A DNA stretch of 64,000 nt from Trema orientale (taxonomy: Eukaryota; Streptophyta; Magnoliopsida; Rosales; Cannabaceae): assembly GCA_002914845.1 (NCBI GenBank), contig JXTC01000221.1, positions 62,001 through 126,000 of the forward strand, written 5' to 3'. Under the pieces are notes generated by a model. The model saw only the letters and a program-made list of their open reading frames with translations. It did no database searches and was not told where the DNA came from. The translations under genes were made by a program, and so were the position numbers. Below, piece by piece: positions 36,464 through 49,548 of this stretch (within the stretch, counting starts at the first letter, position 1; every line of letters starts with the position of its first letter).

Positions 36464-39400
36464 GGATTCATTTGCGTTCGGTTCTATTCGTTGTCACTTC
36501 TTCTTCCCCAGCTTATTGTTCCCACTCCGATCGGTGAGTCTCTCTCTTTTCCTCAAATCAATTTAAGCTTTTTTTTTGTTGCTCTAGTTTCCCTGATTTT
36601 ATTTCCCAGTGTATTTCAGTTTTTTTTTTTTTTTTTCATTGATTTCGTCTCAGATCTCGATCTCGGAGTGAAACTTAGTCATGCCTCCACTACTACAAAA
36701 TTGTAGCTCAATCCCACTTTTGTTTTAGTGGGTTTCCCTCGGATTTTTCGTTTTCCTTTTCTTTTGGATCATCCCACTTCTTTCACATCTCTCAATCTTG
36801 CTTTTGACTCGCCATGGATGTTTAATAAAATAGAATAAAAATTGTTGATTTGTTGGATTTGGGGGAATTTTGCAGCTTATTCTGACTAATTTTAGAGTAT
36901 ATTTTCTCACTCTTGGTTTGGAAAAAGTTGACCACTTGGACTGTTAGTTAGATTCATTCATATGGGATCTTATCGATTCATGAACATGATCTATTAACTT
37001 CAATCTTGTGTAGTTTTCGCTATTCTTATGTATGTGGAATATGCTAGAATCATAATACTAACTAAAATTGGGCAAGATTTGTAGTTTGTGATACCGGATA
37101 ATAAGACGCAGCAGCTCATATTCTCTAGATCTTCTGCCCTTCTTAGTCTTTTCCTTGGGTTACAGCCTTAAGATGAATTTTCGGTTATTAATTTCAAGGG
37201 CAAACTGATAAAAATATTGTAGCCAACACCAAGATTTGAGAATTCGGGAATGTGCTGAGGGATAACTAAATGCATATAGCGATTGTTGAGCGCATGGAAT
37301 ATCTAGATTGAACTTCAAATTAGCCTTTGGTTCACCTAAAATTGTTGAGATCAAGTGTGGCGTGAATATATTGATATCTGGCTACCATTTTTGTCATAAC
37401 AGCACCACTGCAAATGTTTTAGTTTGATGCATTTAGAAGTTTTGGCATAGTTCTACACCCTAATTTACCTTCATTATCTTTCCCAATGTGAACTGGTCAA
37501 GAAATAGAAATGGTCCAATATTGATGTTGTCAATGTTACTGATTTCCCAATTGTTTTGTGCGAAAATATTGGACTATTGATATCTGAGGACATTTAGCTT
37601 ATTTATGTATGTTGACTAACATGTTGACGCTAGTTTGTAAGTTTTCTTAGTTGTTTTTATGTGCTTGTAGCTACACATTTATTCATTCATTCTACATTAA
37701 TGTGTTCTTCTGTTCTTACTATAACTAAGCGTGGGCACTCTTTCACTTTCAGGGGCCGTCTTAAATCATCTTGGTCCCGCAGGAAAAGAAAACATGCCCT
37801 TTTCCCTCGGCAGTGGAGAAGTTTGTTTACACCGGATGGGAAGCTGCGTGATGGGGGAGTAAAGTTCTTGAAAAAAGTTCGGAGTGGAGTAAGTTACTGT
37901 CGCATTTCTGATATATTTGCTTCTCTAAAGATATAGATATTTATTTTCTCTTCTTGTGTGGTATCAACCTTGGGTTATTTATCTTGAAATTTCTGATTGT
38001 AGGGTGTTGATCCAAGTATTAGAGCTGAGGTTTGGCCTTTCCTACTTGGAGTGTAAGCATGCTTGACCCTTTTCTTTGAATATTGTACTTGTGTGTTTTG
38101 CTCCTTGACCTAGATGTCTTATTTCTTAGTTAGTCTTTAATACTTTGGTGGTTTAATTTAATAACAAAAAGGTGGGGGAAATTGGGATGGTTTTCTCCTC
38201 CCTGCAGTCCGGATGCATGATCGAACTATTAGTTTTTCATACCCGTGCTTTCATGTTTTTTTTTTCCCCCAGTCCTTTGTTGGCTGAATGTTACTAAGTT
38301 TTATGGTTTAACTTCTAGGCTCTAGCTACGTATGTAACTAAATTGTATATTTCCCCCATTTCCTTTAGAAGATCAGCCACATGCTTTTTCATGACAAGAA
38401 TTGTTTTCCTTTGACAGTTTTTGTCTTAATAGTATTGTTTGGTGGATGCACTTTAGTATAGGTGCTCCCTTTGTTTATATCATATTTTGAGAATTGTGGA
38501 GTCCTGCTATAAATTGACTTTTTTTTATCAACTATAAATTGACTTTTTGATGTATTCATGTTGACAGTTATGAATTAAACAGTTCCAAGGAAGAAAGAGA
38601 TGTATTAAGAACTCAGAAAAGGTACTTATTGCCAGCTTATTTATGATTTTTTTAGTTTATTCTTCCTTCCCCTCATCGCAGTATGCTAGGTTGACCAAAG
38701 GTTTTCCTTCTTTTCTTTTCTCCCTATTTTTTTTTTTTCCATTATGTCAATGTGCTTTGTGGAGCTTTCCTTAATATCATTCCTTTGCCAATATGTGCAG
38801 AAAGGAATATGAGAAACTCCGCAGACAATGCCGTCGGCTTATAAAACGCAGCAATGGGAGCTTTAAGTTAAATGAAAATGGAGAAATCAGTTATGATGCA
38901 GACACTAGGGGTTTCATTCATGAAATGGATTCTCCGAGCTCTGAAGACGCTGTTAGCGCCAGGGAATCTCTTTCTAGTGAGGAAAGAAGCCCAGAAATTG
39001 AATACTCAGGGGAGCCCTCCAGTACCTTGTTGGATGGAGACGATAGTTCAAGGCGAATCACAAATGCTGATTCCTCGGCACTAAACACTGACTCATCTGA
39101 CTCAGAATCTTCTGAAGATGCTGAAGTTACTCAGACTTTTCCCTCATCTGAAAGTAGGGAAGAGAGTGATCCTGGCATGACCACCTCCAAGGATGATTCT
39201 CCTTCAACAGAAGGGAAATCAAAACTCCCCACAATTGAAGATTTTTCCACATGGCAGCGTATCATTCGCCTTGATGCAGTGCGTGCTAATTCAGAATGGA
39301 TTCCTTATTCCAATTCTCAAGCTGCTGTAACTGAAGCTAGTGCACAACGTTCTGCTGAAGCTGTTGGTTTGAAGGATTATGAACACCTCGAGCCCTGCAG

Positions 39401-40049
39401 GATTTTTCATGCTGCTCGGTTGGTTGCAATTCTTGAAGCTTATGCACTCTATGACCCAGAGATTGGTTACTGCCAGGGAATGAGTGATCTACTATCTCCT
39501 ATAATTTCTGTGATGACCGAGGATCATGAGGCTTTCTGGTGTTTTGTGGGTTTTATGAAGAAGGCCAGGCATAACTTTAGGCTTGACGAGGTTGGAATTC
39601 GAAGGCAGCTGAATATTGTTTCTAGAATTATCAAAAGCAAGGACTCCCACCTTTACCGGCACTTGGAGAAACTCCAGGCCGAGGATTGCTTTTTTGTTTA
39701 TAGGATGGTTGTGGTGCTGTTTAGAAGAGAATTGACGTTTGAGCAGACATTATGCCTCTGGGAGGTAATGTGGGCCGATCAGGCAGCCATAAGGGCAGGA
39801 ATTGGAAAATCTGCGTGGAGCAGGATAAGGCAACGAGCCCCGCCAACAGACGACTTGTTACTATATGCAATTGCGGCTTCAGTGTTGCAGAAAAGGAAAT
39901 TGATAATAGAAAAGTACAGCAGCATGGATGAAATCTTAAGGGAATGCAATAGCATGTCTGGGCAACTTGATGTGTGGAAGCTCCTAGATGATGCTCATGA
40001 CTTGGTGGTGACCCTCCATGACAAGATAGAGACATCTTTCTCATCATAA
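36048..40049 (+). CDS. TBC-domain Rab GTPase-activating protein, with membrane-anchor first exon 1a
   Basis: Exons 36048-36208 (1a), 37753-37888, 38003-38052, 38568-38621 and 38801-40049 encode 549 residues. TBC proteins switch Rab GTPases off by supplying an arginine and a glutamine finger. Both are present: IRLDAVR with Arg295 and YCQG with Gln359. The domain starts near residue 95 (GVDPSIRAEVWPFLLGVY) and is interrupted by a long acidic Ser/Asp/Glu-rich insert (about 165-275), as in plant GYP7-like members. It ends by about residue 500 and a short tail follows. Exon 1a encodes a hydrophobic stretch (about 28-49, VAVAVAVTALAGFAVVVAMF), a likely signal anchor. A different first exon (36379-36533) joins exon 2 in the same phase. 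The upstream ATG-less start of the last open frame (38793) is intronic and is excluded. The Rab substrate cannot be inferred. Confidence 0.9.
36379..36533 (+). CDS. Alternative first exon 1b of the TBC gene
   Basis: ATG at 36379 opens MKALRRSHTSSSNSSP followed by a run of serines encoded by a (TCG/TCA)n tract, then WIHLRSVLFVVTSSSPAYC and HSDR. It ends in CG before GTGAGT, so it splices in phase 2 onto exon 2 at 37753 exactly as exon 1a does (AG before GTAATG). The product would be 547 residues, with a Ser-rich N-terminus in place of the membrane anchor. I recall both N-termini among plant relatives, so this looks like true alternative first-exon use. Confidence 0.75.
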
Positions 40050-41542
40050 CTGCATTATTTTTTTGGTTGGCTAGTTTCTATGCTTTCTTCTTTCTTGTGT
40101 TCTGCTTTGCTTCTTCTATGCGGCATTCAGAGGGCATGAGTTAAGCGGTCAAAAGGGCTTGGCAGCTGGGACAGATTTGCCATGATAACTCGAGTTTCGG
40201 GTCTCGGTTGAGTAGATATGTGTTGCGCAAAATTTGAGAAAGTGATTCGAAATGTTTAGATCTTATTCTACTGCTTTTCTTGTATACACGATCTCCTTTG
40301 AACATTGGAATTTGCCGTGGGCAGGTAGAGGCTGCTGGCTCATATCACCTAGTTGGTACCATATGGGATTGGGATGAAGAAGCCATTAATTACTTGGTTT
40401 TATTCATCCCTGAAATTCTTGTTTCTACTTTATCGGTAAAAAGTCCTAGAGAACTGAATGTGTTCGGGACGCAGATGAATGAATGGATTAATTCAAGCTG
40501 TTTAACAAGTTTGACTTCTTTTTCTTTTGCATTTTATTTGTTTTACTGACGTTGTTTTTGGCATTTGCTTATCCTAATAATACGGTAATCCACTCCCTAC
40601 TTCTATTCATGTGGCCATATCAATCGGATATGATAACCATGTTGCCAAAACTTGGATGTCAAATTAAAAAACCAATTTTATAAATAGAATACTATTAAAT
40701 TATGAAACGTCCAAAGATGAAGCCTTACTAAATTCTAAGAGTCCCAGGAAGAAAATGAAAACAAAATCAGTCCAAATGGGCAGAAACAAGGGGAGAATAT
40801 AGTATACTGTTTCGGGAATCTTGCCGTCCACAAATAATTAAATTAATTTCGACGGCATCTTTTTCGGCAAAAACTGGATGGCATGTGAAATTGAGCGTAG
40901 CGTCTTCCACTGCAGGACAAAATAAAACTTCCCCTGTTCCTTGAACCAAAAAATCCATACTAAATACTCTCAAAGCAACACTCTTTCTCACTATCCTGTC
41001 CCACTATTGAGGACTCGCTCTTATACCACCATGGATGGAGTCCTCAATCTTAACATGTCAAGGAGCAAGACATAAGAGTGTGTAAAAGCAAGCGATAAAG
41101 TGAAGATTCTAGAACTTCATCAAATATTAGTGAAAGTAACTTTAGTCAGCAGGATTTCTCTCCATAAGTGCAGGAAAAACATATATGATGAGTTTATATA
41201 AGGGGCATAAGCAATGATAGAATATAAAGAACTCGCTAAAGAATCTGGGCCTAGGCCCCATTAACGAAGGAGAGCCAAAACAAACAATGGAGCAAAACAC
41301 CAAAACAAACATGGAGCAAAATATACTTCTGCTTATAATTATAGGTGGAGTCCAAGTAAATTGAACATTGTGCGGTCATCATTAGAACAGAGAAGAAAGG
41401 AAAACGACACAAAAAGTAACCAATTCTGACACAATCTGACGATCAGAAAGGCACATAAACACAAATAAACTGCTCCAAAATAATCATCCTTTCAAATTCT
41501 CAGCTACTGAAGACTAATGACTCATCCTTCATGGTTTTGAAT
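40050..41542. other. Convergent intergenic region between TBC and cytochrome b5 genes
   Basis: 3' UTRs of the two converging genes. Short frames here (for example 40280-40549 plus) have no recognisable domain. No repeat seen. Confidence 0.5.
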
Positions 41543-43017
41543 CTATTCTTTTTTGGTGAAGTGGCGGACAGCAAATGCTAAACCCAAGATCAAAAGTGGA
41601 ACTAAGAACTGCAAAATTTTGATCACAAACTCCGGCGTCTTATCGGGGTTGTATGGAGTTTGCTGTGGTGGAATGTAGGTTCGTTTTAGAGGAACAGTTG
41701 ATGCATCAATCTCCCCAATGTAGTACTTCTCCATCATATCTCTAGCTGTATCACTGTGACCAACATCTTCAAAATCATTGGTTGCATCTTTCCCTGCAAA
41801 GTTTTTTCAAACAAAATCAATCCGAAAAAGGTCTTCATCCAGACACAGTGTTTCGAAAAAAATTGATGCGGAGCTTGGAATACAGGTAATGTAAATGCGT
41901 ACCGGTAGCTGATAGCAGCACTTCATCCCCTCCAGGATGATCATCCATAAATGGAGTTACATCATACACCTGAAATCAGAAATCAAGTCAACAAATTCTA
42001 GTGAAACTCATTGCTAAAACCATCTGATTCAAGATAGCAGAAGAGATTTGAAAGGCAATCAATGTAAAAGAGTATAGACAAAAAGTAAAAGTTGGCTCTC
42101 ATAAACTAAACCAAAGTCGAGTGTATTCAATTTCTGGTTTCAAAAAATTTATTCACTTTCTTCCCATCTTAGACGATTCAATCAACAAACAACACTTTAA
42201 TACAAGACAGGTATGGCAGGTTTATCATCAAGTTGTAAACTTTTGTCTCTTACAAGGTAATAGTCCTCTATGTTCAAAATTATCACTAAGTACCATGAAG
42301 GTCAACAAAGAAGCAAACTCAGTCTAGAATACAATTATTAAATTTTAGAGCTTGCTTGGTAACATTTATGATTTTTGTTTTTAAACGTAAAATAAATGGT
42401 AAAGATGTCTGCAAAATGTTCTTCGAGAAATCTTCATCATCCATTTCACTTTTTAAAAACAAAAAACACAAAATAACAATTGGGGCTGGCTCAATTGGTC
42501 AGGGACTCAGGGGTGTGTGAGCGTGAGGGTTGGGTCATAGGTTCGAGTCCAGGGGAGACAAAATAGGTATCTTATCAAGAATAATAAAAAGCAAAAAAAC
42601 ACAAAACATAAATGTTAGCCTTAAGATTTTCTATCTAACTCTTAAATTTGTGGTAGTGAGATTTAACAACTAAGCAACCAACTAATAAGACTTTAAGTAT
42701 CTGAATTCAGAAATTCAGTAAGGTCCCCCCAAAACAAATACCCCAATTACAAATTGCTCAATTAATTTCTGCAAATATTCTAATCTACCAGGGTTTAACC
42801 CAATTGCAGAAATGAGGCTAAATTTTATATAACCTCAGCTTTTCTCAGCAACCAAACAGGGGCTCAACCAATCAATCCAGAAGATGAATCTTACTCCAAA
42901 AGAATAAAATAAAACAGAAAAAGATCTGACCTTTCCTGAAATAATAAGCCAACAATCCTTGGTTTTGTTGTGGTTTGCCACATCTTCAAATTTGTGCACC
43001 TTTGGATCTGAAGCCAT
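41543..43017 (-). CDS. Cytochrome b5, ER tail-anchored
   Basis: Three exons on the minus strand, in coding order 42931-43017, 41903-41969 and 41543-41793, giving 134 residues, the usual plant length. The heme domain spans about 5-80. The two axial ligands are His40 in DDHPGG and His64 in DVGHS. The C-terminus (about 105-128, FVIKILQFLVPLLILGLAFAV) is a single membrane helix ending in a short RHFTKKE tail, an ER tail anchor. The protein passes electrons from NADH-cytochrome b5 reductase to fatty-acid desaturases, hydroxylases and some P450s. Intron 1 (41970-42930) contains a MITE that was itself hit by a SINE. On the minus strand CTTTCAG lies just before the ATG, and CCATGTAACG near 43222 could be the donor of a 5'-UTR intron; this is inference. 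Confidence 0.95.
42351..42626. mobile_element. MITE in cytochrome b5 intron 1, split by a SINE
   Basis: The left end CTTGGTAACATTTATG and the right end (complement AAGGCTAACATTTATG) are inverted, and a TTTTTGTTTTTAAA / TTTTTAAAAACAAAAAAC pair continues the stem. The SINE at 42475-42593 sits between the inner and outer parts of the right arm. Confidence 0.6.
42475..42593 (+). mobile_element. tRNA-derived SINE
   Basis: The tRNA-like head has box A (TGGCTCAATTGGTCAGG, from 42487) and a perfect box B (GGTTCGAGTCC, 42540-42550). The tail is A-rich. Flanks AAAAAACACAAAA at 42461 and 42594 are 13-bp direct repeats, fitting a target duplication, though their A-rich content makes this less decisive. 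Confidence 0.8.
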
Positions 43018-44270
43018 TTTTCACTGAAAGCCCACAAACAATCACACACCAAAGCCTCAGAATTTATTGTCAAAATCAAATAACTAAAAGGACTGAACAG
43101 TATTCATCATCCAAAAAAAAAAAAAAAAAACCCATTAAAATCAAGACAAAAACCGTTAAAAATAGCGGAAAAGAGAGGATTAAAATGAGAAAACTAATAA
43201 TTGAGATGAGATACGTTACATGGATGAAGAAGCAGCGTTACAAACGAAGATATGGTGCTTTCTCTCTCTCTCTCTCGCTCGTCAAACTTTGTCAGGGTTC
43301 AGTGTGCAGTGTTTATTTAAGCGATTATTCTTATTATTTATTATTTATGTTTCAAGATCTTGAGGGCTGCAAAAATGTCCTTCCATTTTTGGAAAATTAC
43401 GTTTTATTTTTTGACTTTTGACTTTTTTTTAGGAGAAAAGGACTTCCTTTTCCGGGGGTAATTTTGTCTCAAAACTCTACAATTTATGTTGTGCACGTTT
43501 CATTTTTATCAAGGAAAACAATGAAAGGGTGCGAAAAGAGGTAAAATAAGAAAAGGACCTTTATTTTCTTCTTTTTTTGCAAAGGGTAAGAGCATTAGCC
43601 GTTAATTTGTCATTATAAGTAGAAAATATAATGTAGAAAAGGTTTTTTTTAAAAGGAAAAAGATAAAAATTCATAGAAATGATTTTTATTGATAATTCTT
43701 TTAATACAAAGTTATTAAGAGCATTAGTAAACTGCTAATTTCCTTCTTATATATTTAAAAAAATGCCAATTTTTTTCGCAGCATTTTCCTTTTCCATAAA
43801 GCATTTAAAAACCAATAAAAGTTTGGAAAAAAAAAAAAAGAATAGGTGGGGCGTATTAAATATTATTTCTTTTCATAGACTTGGAAAATTCATATTAGTT
43901 TTTCCCACGTGCCTTTTTGTTTTTCCAGTCTTCAAATTAGTTTCAAGCACCCAATATTGAAAAGAGAAATGAATAATCAAAGTGCATTATCACAGCTTTC
44001 CAATCAAGTTTTCATGGACATCCCACACACATTAAAAGGAGAAAAAGAATAAATAATTTAATAAACAAATAAGATACAAGAACACTAAAGAGAGAAAATT
44101 TGTGGCAAACCAAAAAAAGTGGAACTATGGTACCTTTTACCATAAACCTCACAACCACATGACTGAGAACTAAATGTTGAAACGACAGAAATAGATATCC
44201 TTAGATTGAGTAGAGAGACCTCTTGTTACCAAAATTTGGCTATTTAGACAATCTTAAGACTATTGAATAT
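43018..44270. other. Cytochrome b5 upstream region and intergenic DNA
   Basis: A (TC)n tract at about 43260-43278, a GA repeat on the coding strand, probably lies in the cytochrome b5 5' UTR. The remainder is AT-rich with no gene seen. Confidence 0.5.
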
Positions 44271-44274
44271 TTTG

Positions 44275-46800
44275 GATTCAGGTTCCCATACCTACCTTTG
44301 AACACCAACCTTTTGACAATAATTGCTCTGAAGCCATGTTATATTCTGGTCACAAAAGTGCTCATTATTGGGAGAAAAAAGAACCATATTGTAAGTAACT
44401 TTGTGCTTCAAACTAGTTGAAGTGCTAGATGGGAATGTTATTGCAAATTTTACTAAATCAATCAACAAAATTTTTTCGGTAGAAAAGATTTTGAATTGAA
44501 GAACTGCTACATGATAACTGATACAATAGACTTAAAAAGTTTTTCTTGGCCTGTGCGTTTCAATAAATGTGTATGTGCACCACCATAATACTATGGCTTT
44601 TATCATTTCATTGAATTCATTCAGTCATCTCTCACTCGTGTACCATGACACGAGGACTGAATCTGAACAAACTTCATTGACTTTGTATGATAAGATCATC
44701 TACTTGATTCTGTCCTGATGTTTGATTCTTTCTTGATGTTATAGCTTCTAGGCATTGAGTTATCCTGTCCCATGTACATACATAATGGTGAAAGCCATAG
44801 GACCACTTCCAAAGTTCTCAATCAAGTTCATTGAATAATAGTACTAGTATGGTCTATAAATCACCATCTCATTTTTCACCGGCTGTGACTAAGGCTCTTT
44901 TACAATTGCCACATTGATCAACTATTCATGGTATGATATATGTGCGAGTTGACCTTCTCCCCTCTCTGAAATTATGGCCACTAAAGCCATCATTAGGAAT
45001 TCAACATTTGAGAGACGTATTGGCAATTTGGAGTGAAGTTGGAGGACTTTTAAGCATAAAGAACACAAAAAGTTTAGACAAAAGATATGTCAACAATGAT
45101 ATGATGCTGAAAATCATCACACTTATTGTGCGGTAAAAAAATGTGATTTATTCATCTAATTTCGTTACAACTTTCCTAAATGCCTTTTTGAATTTTAGTC
45201 AGGCCACACCCCACGAGTCCTGCGACTATGCCATTTTCTTTTCCATTCAGGCTAGCAAGAAAAACAAGAGCCACTTTACCATAGTTATAGGCCATGTTCA
45301 TGAAAGTAAGACCAGCACCATAAGCATTGCAGAAGCTCAGAGAGGGTGCAAGTGTATAGGCAACAACCACATAGTTCGATTTGAGCTCTGGGGACAAAAT
45401 TGGGATAACAAAAATGGAGATGAGGGAAAAGAAAAAGAAATGTTGATACAACAGAAGTACTCTATGTTTGAGCTCAGCCCTGTTGTTAATGAGATTTCAG
45501 CTATTTGCACAGAAGAGTATTAAGATTTATCTAGCACACCCTACTTCTTAAATTTACTATACTTCCTTTCTTTCCTTTCAAAAAATAAAATTCTGATCAC
45601 GAAAGGGCTCATCACTAGTATGAAAACAATGCAAAATTGTTAATCTTAATTTGAGGTTGCCATGCTTACTTTTGAACACCAAACTTTGCACGATACTTGC
45701 TCTAAAGGCATGTTATTCTGATTACAGAAGGGCTCATCACTAGCATGAAAACAGTGTAAAATTGTTTGTAGAAGAAAAAACCACATTGGTCAATAATTTT
45801 GTGATTCCAACTAGTTTAGTGGTAAAAGGAATGATGGCACGGGGGTGAAAATTCTACCTTTACTGCAAAATCTGCTTTGGTTTTTGGGTGGGTGGAAGAG
45901 TTATTGAGAAAATGCTACTTAATCATAATGGACTTAAAAGGTTTTTCTTGGTATGTGAGTTTCATTAAATGTGTGTATGCACCGTACTACCATGTGTATG
46001 TGCACCATTTTAGTTATTACCATGCCTTTTATCATTTCATTGAATTCGTTCAGTTATCACTCACTCGTGTACAGTGACACGAAGATTGAATCAGAACAAA
46101 CTTCATTGACTTTATATGATAAGATCATCTACTTGATTCTGTCCTGATGGTATAGCTTCTTGGCGTTGAGACTAACATAGAAAGCACCGAGTACCAACCT
46201 CAAAAAAAAAAAAAAAACAAAAAACAAAAAACAAAATCGTGTAAGAAAAATTACAGTTATTGAAAGTACTCATTGGAGCCTAGAAGTGCAGAGACGACGA
46301 ACTGTATTTCAGAAAATATAGCATCTTATTTGTTTAGAGATGTACCCTGTCCATGCATAATGATGAAAGCTAGAGGAACAAGACCACTTCCAAATTTCTC
46401 AACCAAGTTCATTGAATATGTTACTAGACTAATACATGATCTTTAAAATCACCATCTCATATTTTAGCAACTGTGACAAGGGCTTCTTTTACAATACCCA
46501 CATTGATCACACCATTCATGGAAATTGGTGGGTGTGTGAATTGACCTTTTCTTTTTCCCCACCCCGCAAGTATAGGCACTAATGTCATCTTTACGAGTTC
46601 ACCATTTGAGACACATTGGAGTCAGCTAGAAGATTTTTAAGCATAAAGAAGACACCAAATCTAGAACATAAATTAATAGAAGTCAACAATATTATGCTGA
46701 AAAATCATGACACTCATGACTCGTTTTATAGTCAAATCATGTGATTTATTCATCTCGTTTCATTATAACTTTACTACATGTCTGTTTACATTTAGTCTCT
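44275..46800. repeat. Segmental duplication downstream of the YSL gene
   Basis: Two diverged copies lie in the same orientation: about 44275-45450, and about 45648 onward, running into the intact YSL last exon. Paired landmarks include CTTTGAACACCAA (about 44296, 45673), TTCATTGACTTT (44672, 46101), CATCTACTTGATTCTGTCCT (44697, 46125) and ATGTGATTTATTCATCT (45140, 46739). Confidence 0.8.
45180..45450 (-). pseudogene. Truncated YSL last-exon fragment
   Basis: Translation of the minus strand gives about 88 residues matching the start of the last exon of the intact YSL gene ([47 protein letters not shown]). Homology stops abruptly after GCGL, where the copy joins sequence that lies about 770 bp further downstream in the intact locus, so the rest of the exon has been deleted. 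It has no upstream exons and no matching start, so it is not expected to make a transporter. Confidence 0.9.
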
Positions 46801-46973
46801 TCTTCGGGTACTTGAGCTCAAAGAAGATAACAATCCTAAAGCATCTATTATTATATAGTCAGTAAAAATATAGGAATCTATCTTAAAACTGCATAACTCT
46901 CTAATTGTACTATAAGCTAGACTAGTAACAAGTAGTTAAAGTAAAATTCTAGTTCTCTTTCTCTCAAGAACAT

Positions 46974-48166
46974 TTACTTGGCCGTCAAAAAACGCATGCA
47001 GATTGGAGGATGAACTTTAGCCAAAGCGAGTATTGATGAGGGAAGAATCCACAAACCATCTCCACAGATCAAACCAGAGGCAACAGCAGGAATCATCAAA
47101 GCAGCATTCCTATTGTTCAGCTTGTGCCACACAAAAACGACCAAACTTCCCACACACATATCAATAGCAAAGTAAGCACCAACTAAGAAAGGAACAGCCA
47201 TGGCCATTGGAAGGGGCGCCCATTTAGCGATATTCTTCGGAGAAAGATCTCTGAGAAGGTTGGCTCCTATTGCAAATGCGAAAAACCCATAACAGAGCTG
47301 CAAGCAATGCTGTGGCAGGGCAGAGAAGCCTTGAACTCCCAAAATTGCCATGTTTCTGTAGATTAGAGCATATGGGGCTTTGTACTCGCCATCTGGGTTG
47401 CCCACATCAAAAGCTTTGTAGAAGAGGAAGAATGTGACCGGAGCCACCACACAGCCTATCGCCGTTCCGATAGCTTGGCTTAGAAGCATTGATCGAGGGG
47501 ATGTGAGAGTGAGATGGCCAGTCTTGAAATCGTGCATCAGATCGGATGATATAGAGACAATGGACTTAATCAGACCACACCCCACGAGTCCTGCAACTAC
47601 ACCATTTTCTTTTCCAGCCAGGCTAGCAAGAACAAAAAGAGCCACTTTACCATAGTTATATGCCATGTTCATGTCAGTTAGACCAGCACCATAAGCATTG
47701 CAGAAGCTCAGAGAGGGTGCAAGTATATAGGCAACAACCACAAAGTACCACTTGAGCTCCGGGAACATCATTGGGATGACAATGATGGAAATGAGGGAAA
47801 AGAAAGAATAACCCACGCATGCTATCCAAAAAGGAATCTTATCTCTTACAAAGACCTCATTTCTTCGATGATCATCAAGAGTCTCGTTTTGATTATCTAA
47901 AGCTGCAGTGGGAGATAGCTATATCAGTAAAGTTACTAACAATTACAAAATATTGTAGAAACAGGCTCTCGCTGGCTGCCAACAACCAGAATTTGCAGCA
48001 TACTAAATCATAGGACAAAGGGATAGCCTACAACCAGGCAAAAATAGTTAATTCAGTGGATGGCTGATGCTCACTTTCATGGTGAGATGACGGCAATCAC
48101 TTTTATACTACAGATTTGGGTAGCAGTAAGTGGTATGATAACTCTCACACACACGTGTTCATATAA

Positions 48167-48206
<40 letters not shown>

Positions 48207-49510
48207 TGGCGCGCACTTGCGCGTGTGTGTAAAATGGCTATGCACTAAGCTTCAGGGTCTACACAAATGAAAATCAAGAAATATCATTTAAAGTTGCCCA
48301 CTTACATGTTTTAAGGCTCTTGTTCTGCATTTTAGCATGGATGCTAATGGCAGTAAAATACAATATCTTGAGAAAGTTATAGAGCCCATCTCCAAGTATC
48401 AAAGCGATGGAGATAAAAACCTGCAGTTCAGAAGAGAAATTGTAAGACAAGTTTTATCGTAAATTTCAGAAAAAGAAAAAACTGTATGTGCTTGGGGAAT
48501 GAGCTAAAATATCTAGCGCAGACCTTGTAACCGTTTAGACTCTTCATGCTGCTTTCTGATAAACTTGCAGGGAACCACTCTCCTTTAAGTCCCCTAATCA
48601 AAGGCCACATTATTCCCCAAGAGACCACAGCACCTAGAAGTAAAGACAAGTTCACAAGGTGGGAACAGATCATTCCTGCCCCAACATAGGTGGCACTAAA
48701 ATCAAAGTAAAATCTGCAACGTTCAATAGTATCGGTCAGTGATGATGACATAAGTAATTAATTTAGGTTCTACAAAGTGCAAAGTAAAGGTGTAAAGCAC
48801 GCACGTGTTTTTCCAAGCTTGCAATCCAAATGTTGGAAACTGGGAAAATCCACATTGCTCTCCACCCGAATAAAACCACTGAAAGAAACCCCAGATGAAA
48901 CTAATGGAGAAGAATCTCATGAACCCATGAACCTGTTTCCTGCAAAAAAGAACCTCAACTTGCTTGAGTTGTGTCTTAAAATGAAGACAAGGATTCAGAA
49001 AAAACTCATGCTTACTTCGCCATCTTGTCTCCTTTAGGAGTGTGAAATCCATTGATAAGAACGGCAGTGGCAGTTCCACTTGGATAAGATAATTTGTAGT
49101 CTATAATCATGATCTGCGGAAAAATCCAGACAACAATCCATCATCACTGGAAAATTTCTAGTAAAATTATGCAAATTCTGGAGCAGTGAAATTAAAATAA
49201 ATAAATAAATAAGGAGAAAGCCAAACCTTTCTAAGAGGAACCAAGGCCAGAAGCCCAACAAAGCAAGTAACAAAGAGGAAACCAGTCATCCAACCAATAC
49301 CAGGTTCTTTGGTGCTTCCAGGAGTATTGCCCACTGTATCAACTCCTGCTTGCTCATACGTTTTCCTGTTCAAACCCAATAGATATGATCCAAACCCACC
49401 TGCAGTAGTACCATATAAACAACAATCAAAACCAAGACTGAAGAAAACAAGCTATGAACACATTAAAATCAGTCCAAAAAAGAAGCACACGCGCGCGCAC
49501 ACACATATTG

Positions 49511-49548
<38 letters not shown>

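Noticed and set aside
38872..39084. Overlapping frame inside the TBC last exon
   Set aside because: Shadow of the coding frame, which carries the catalytic TBC motifs.
42975..43421. 148-codon plus-strand frame antisense to the cytochrome b5 first exon
   Set aside because: Lys-rich low-complexity shadow with no domain.
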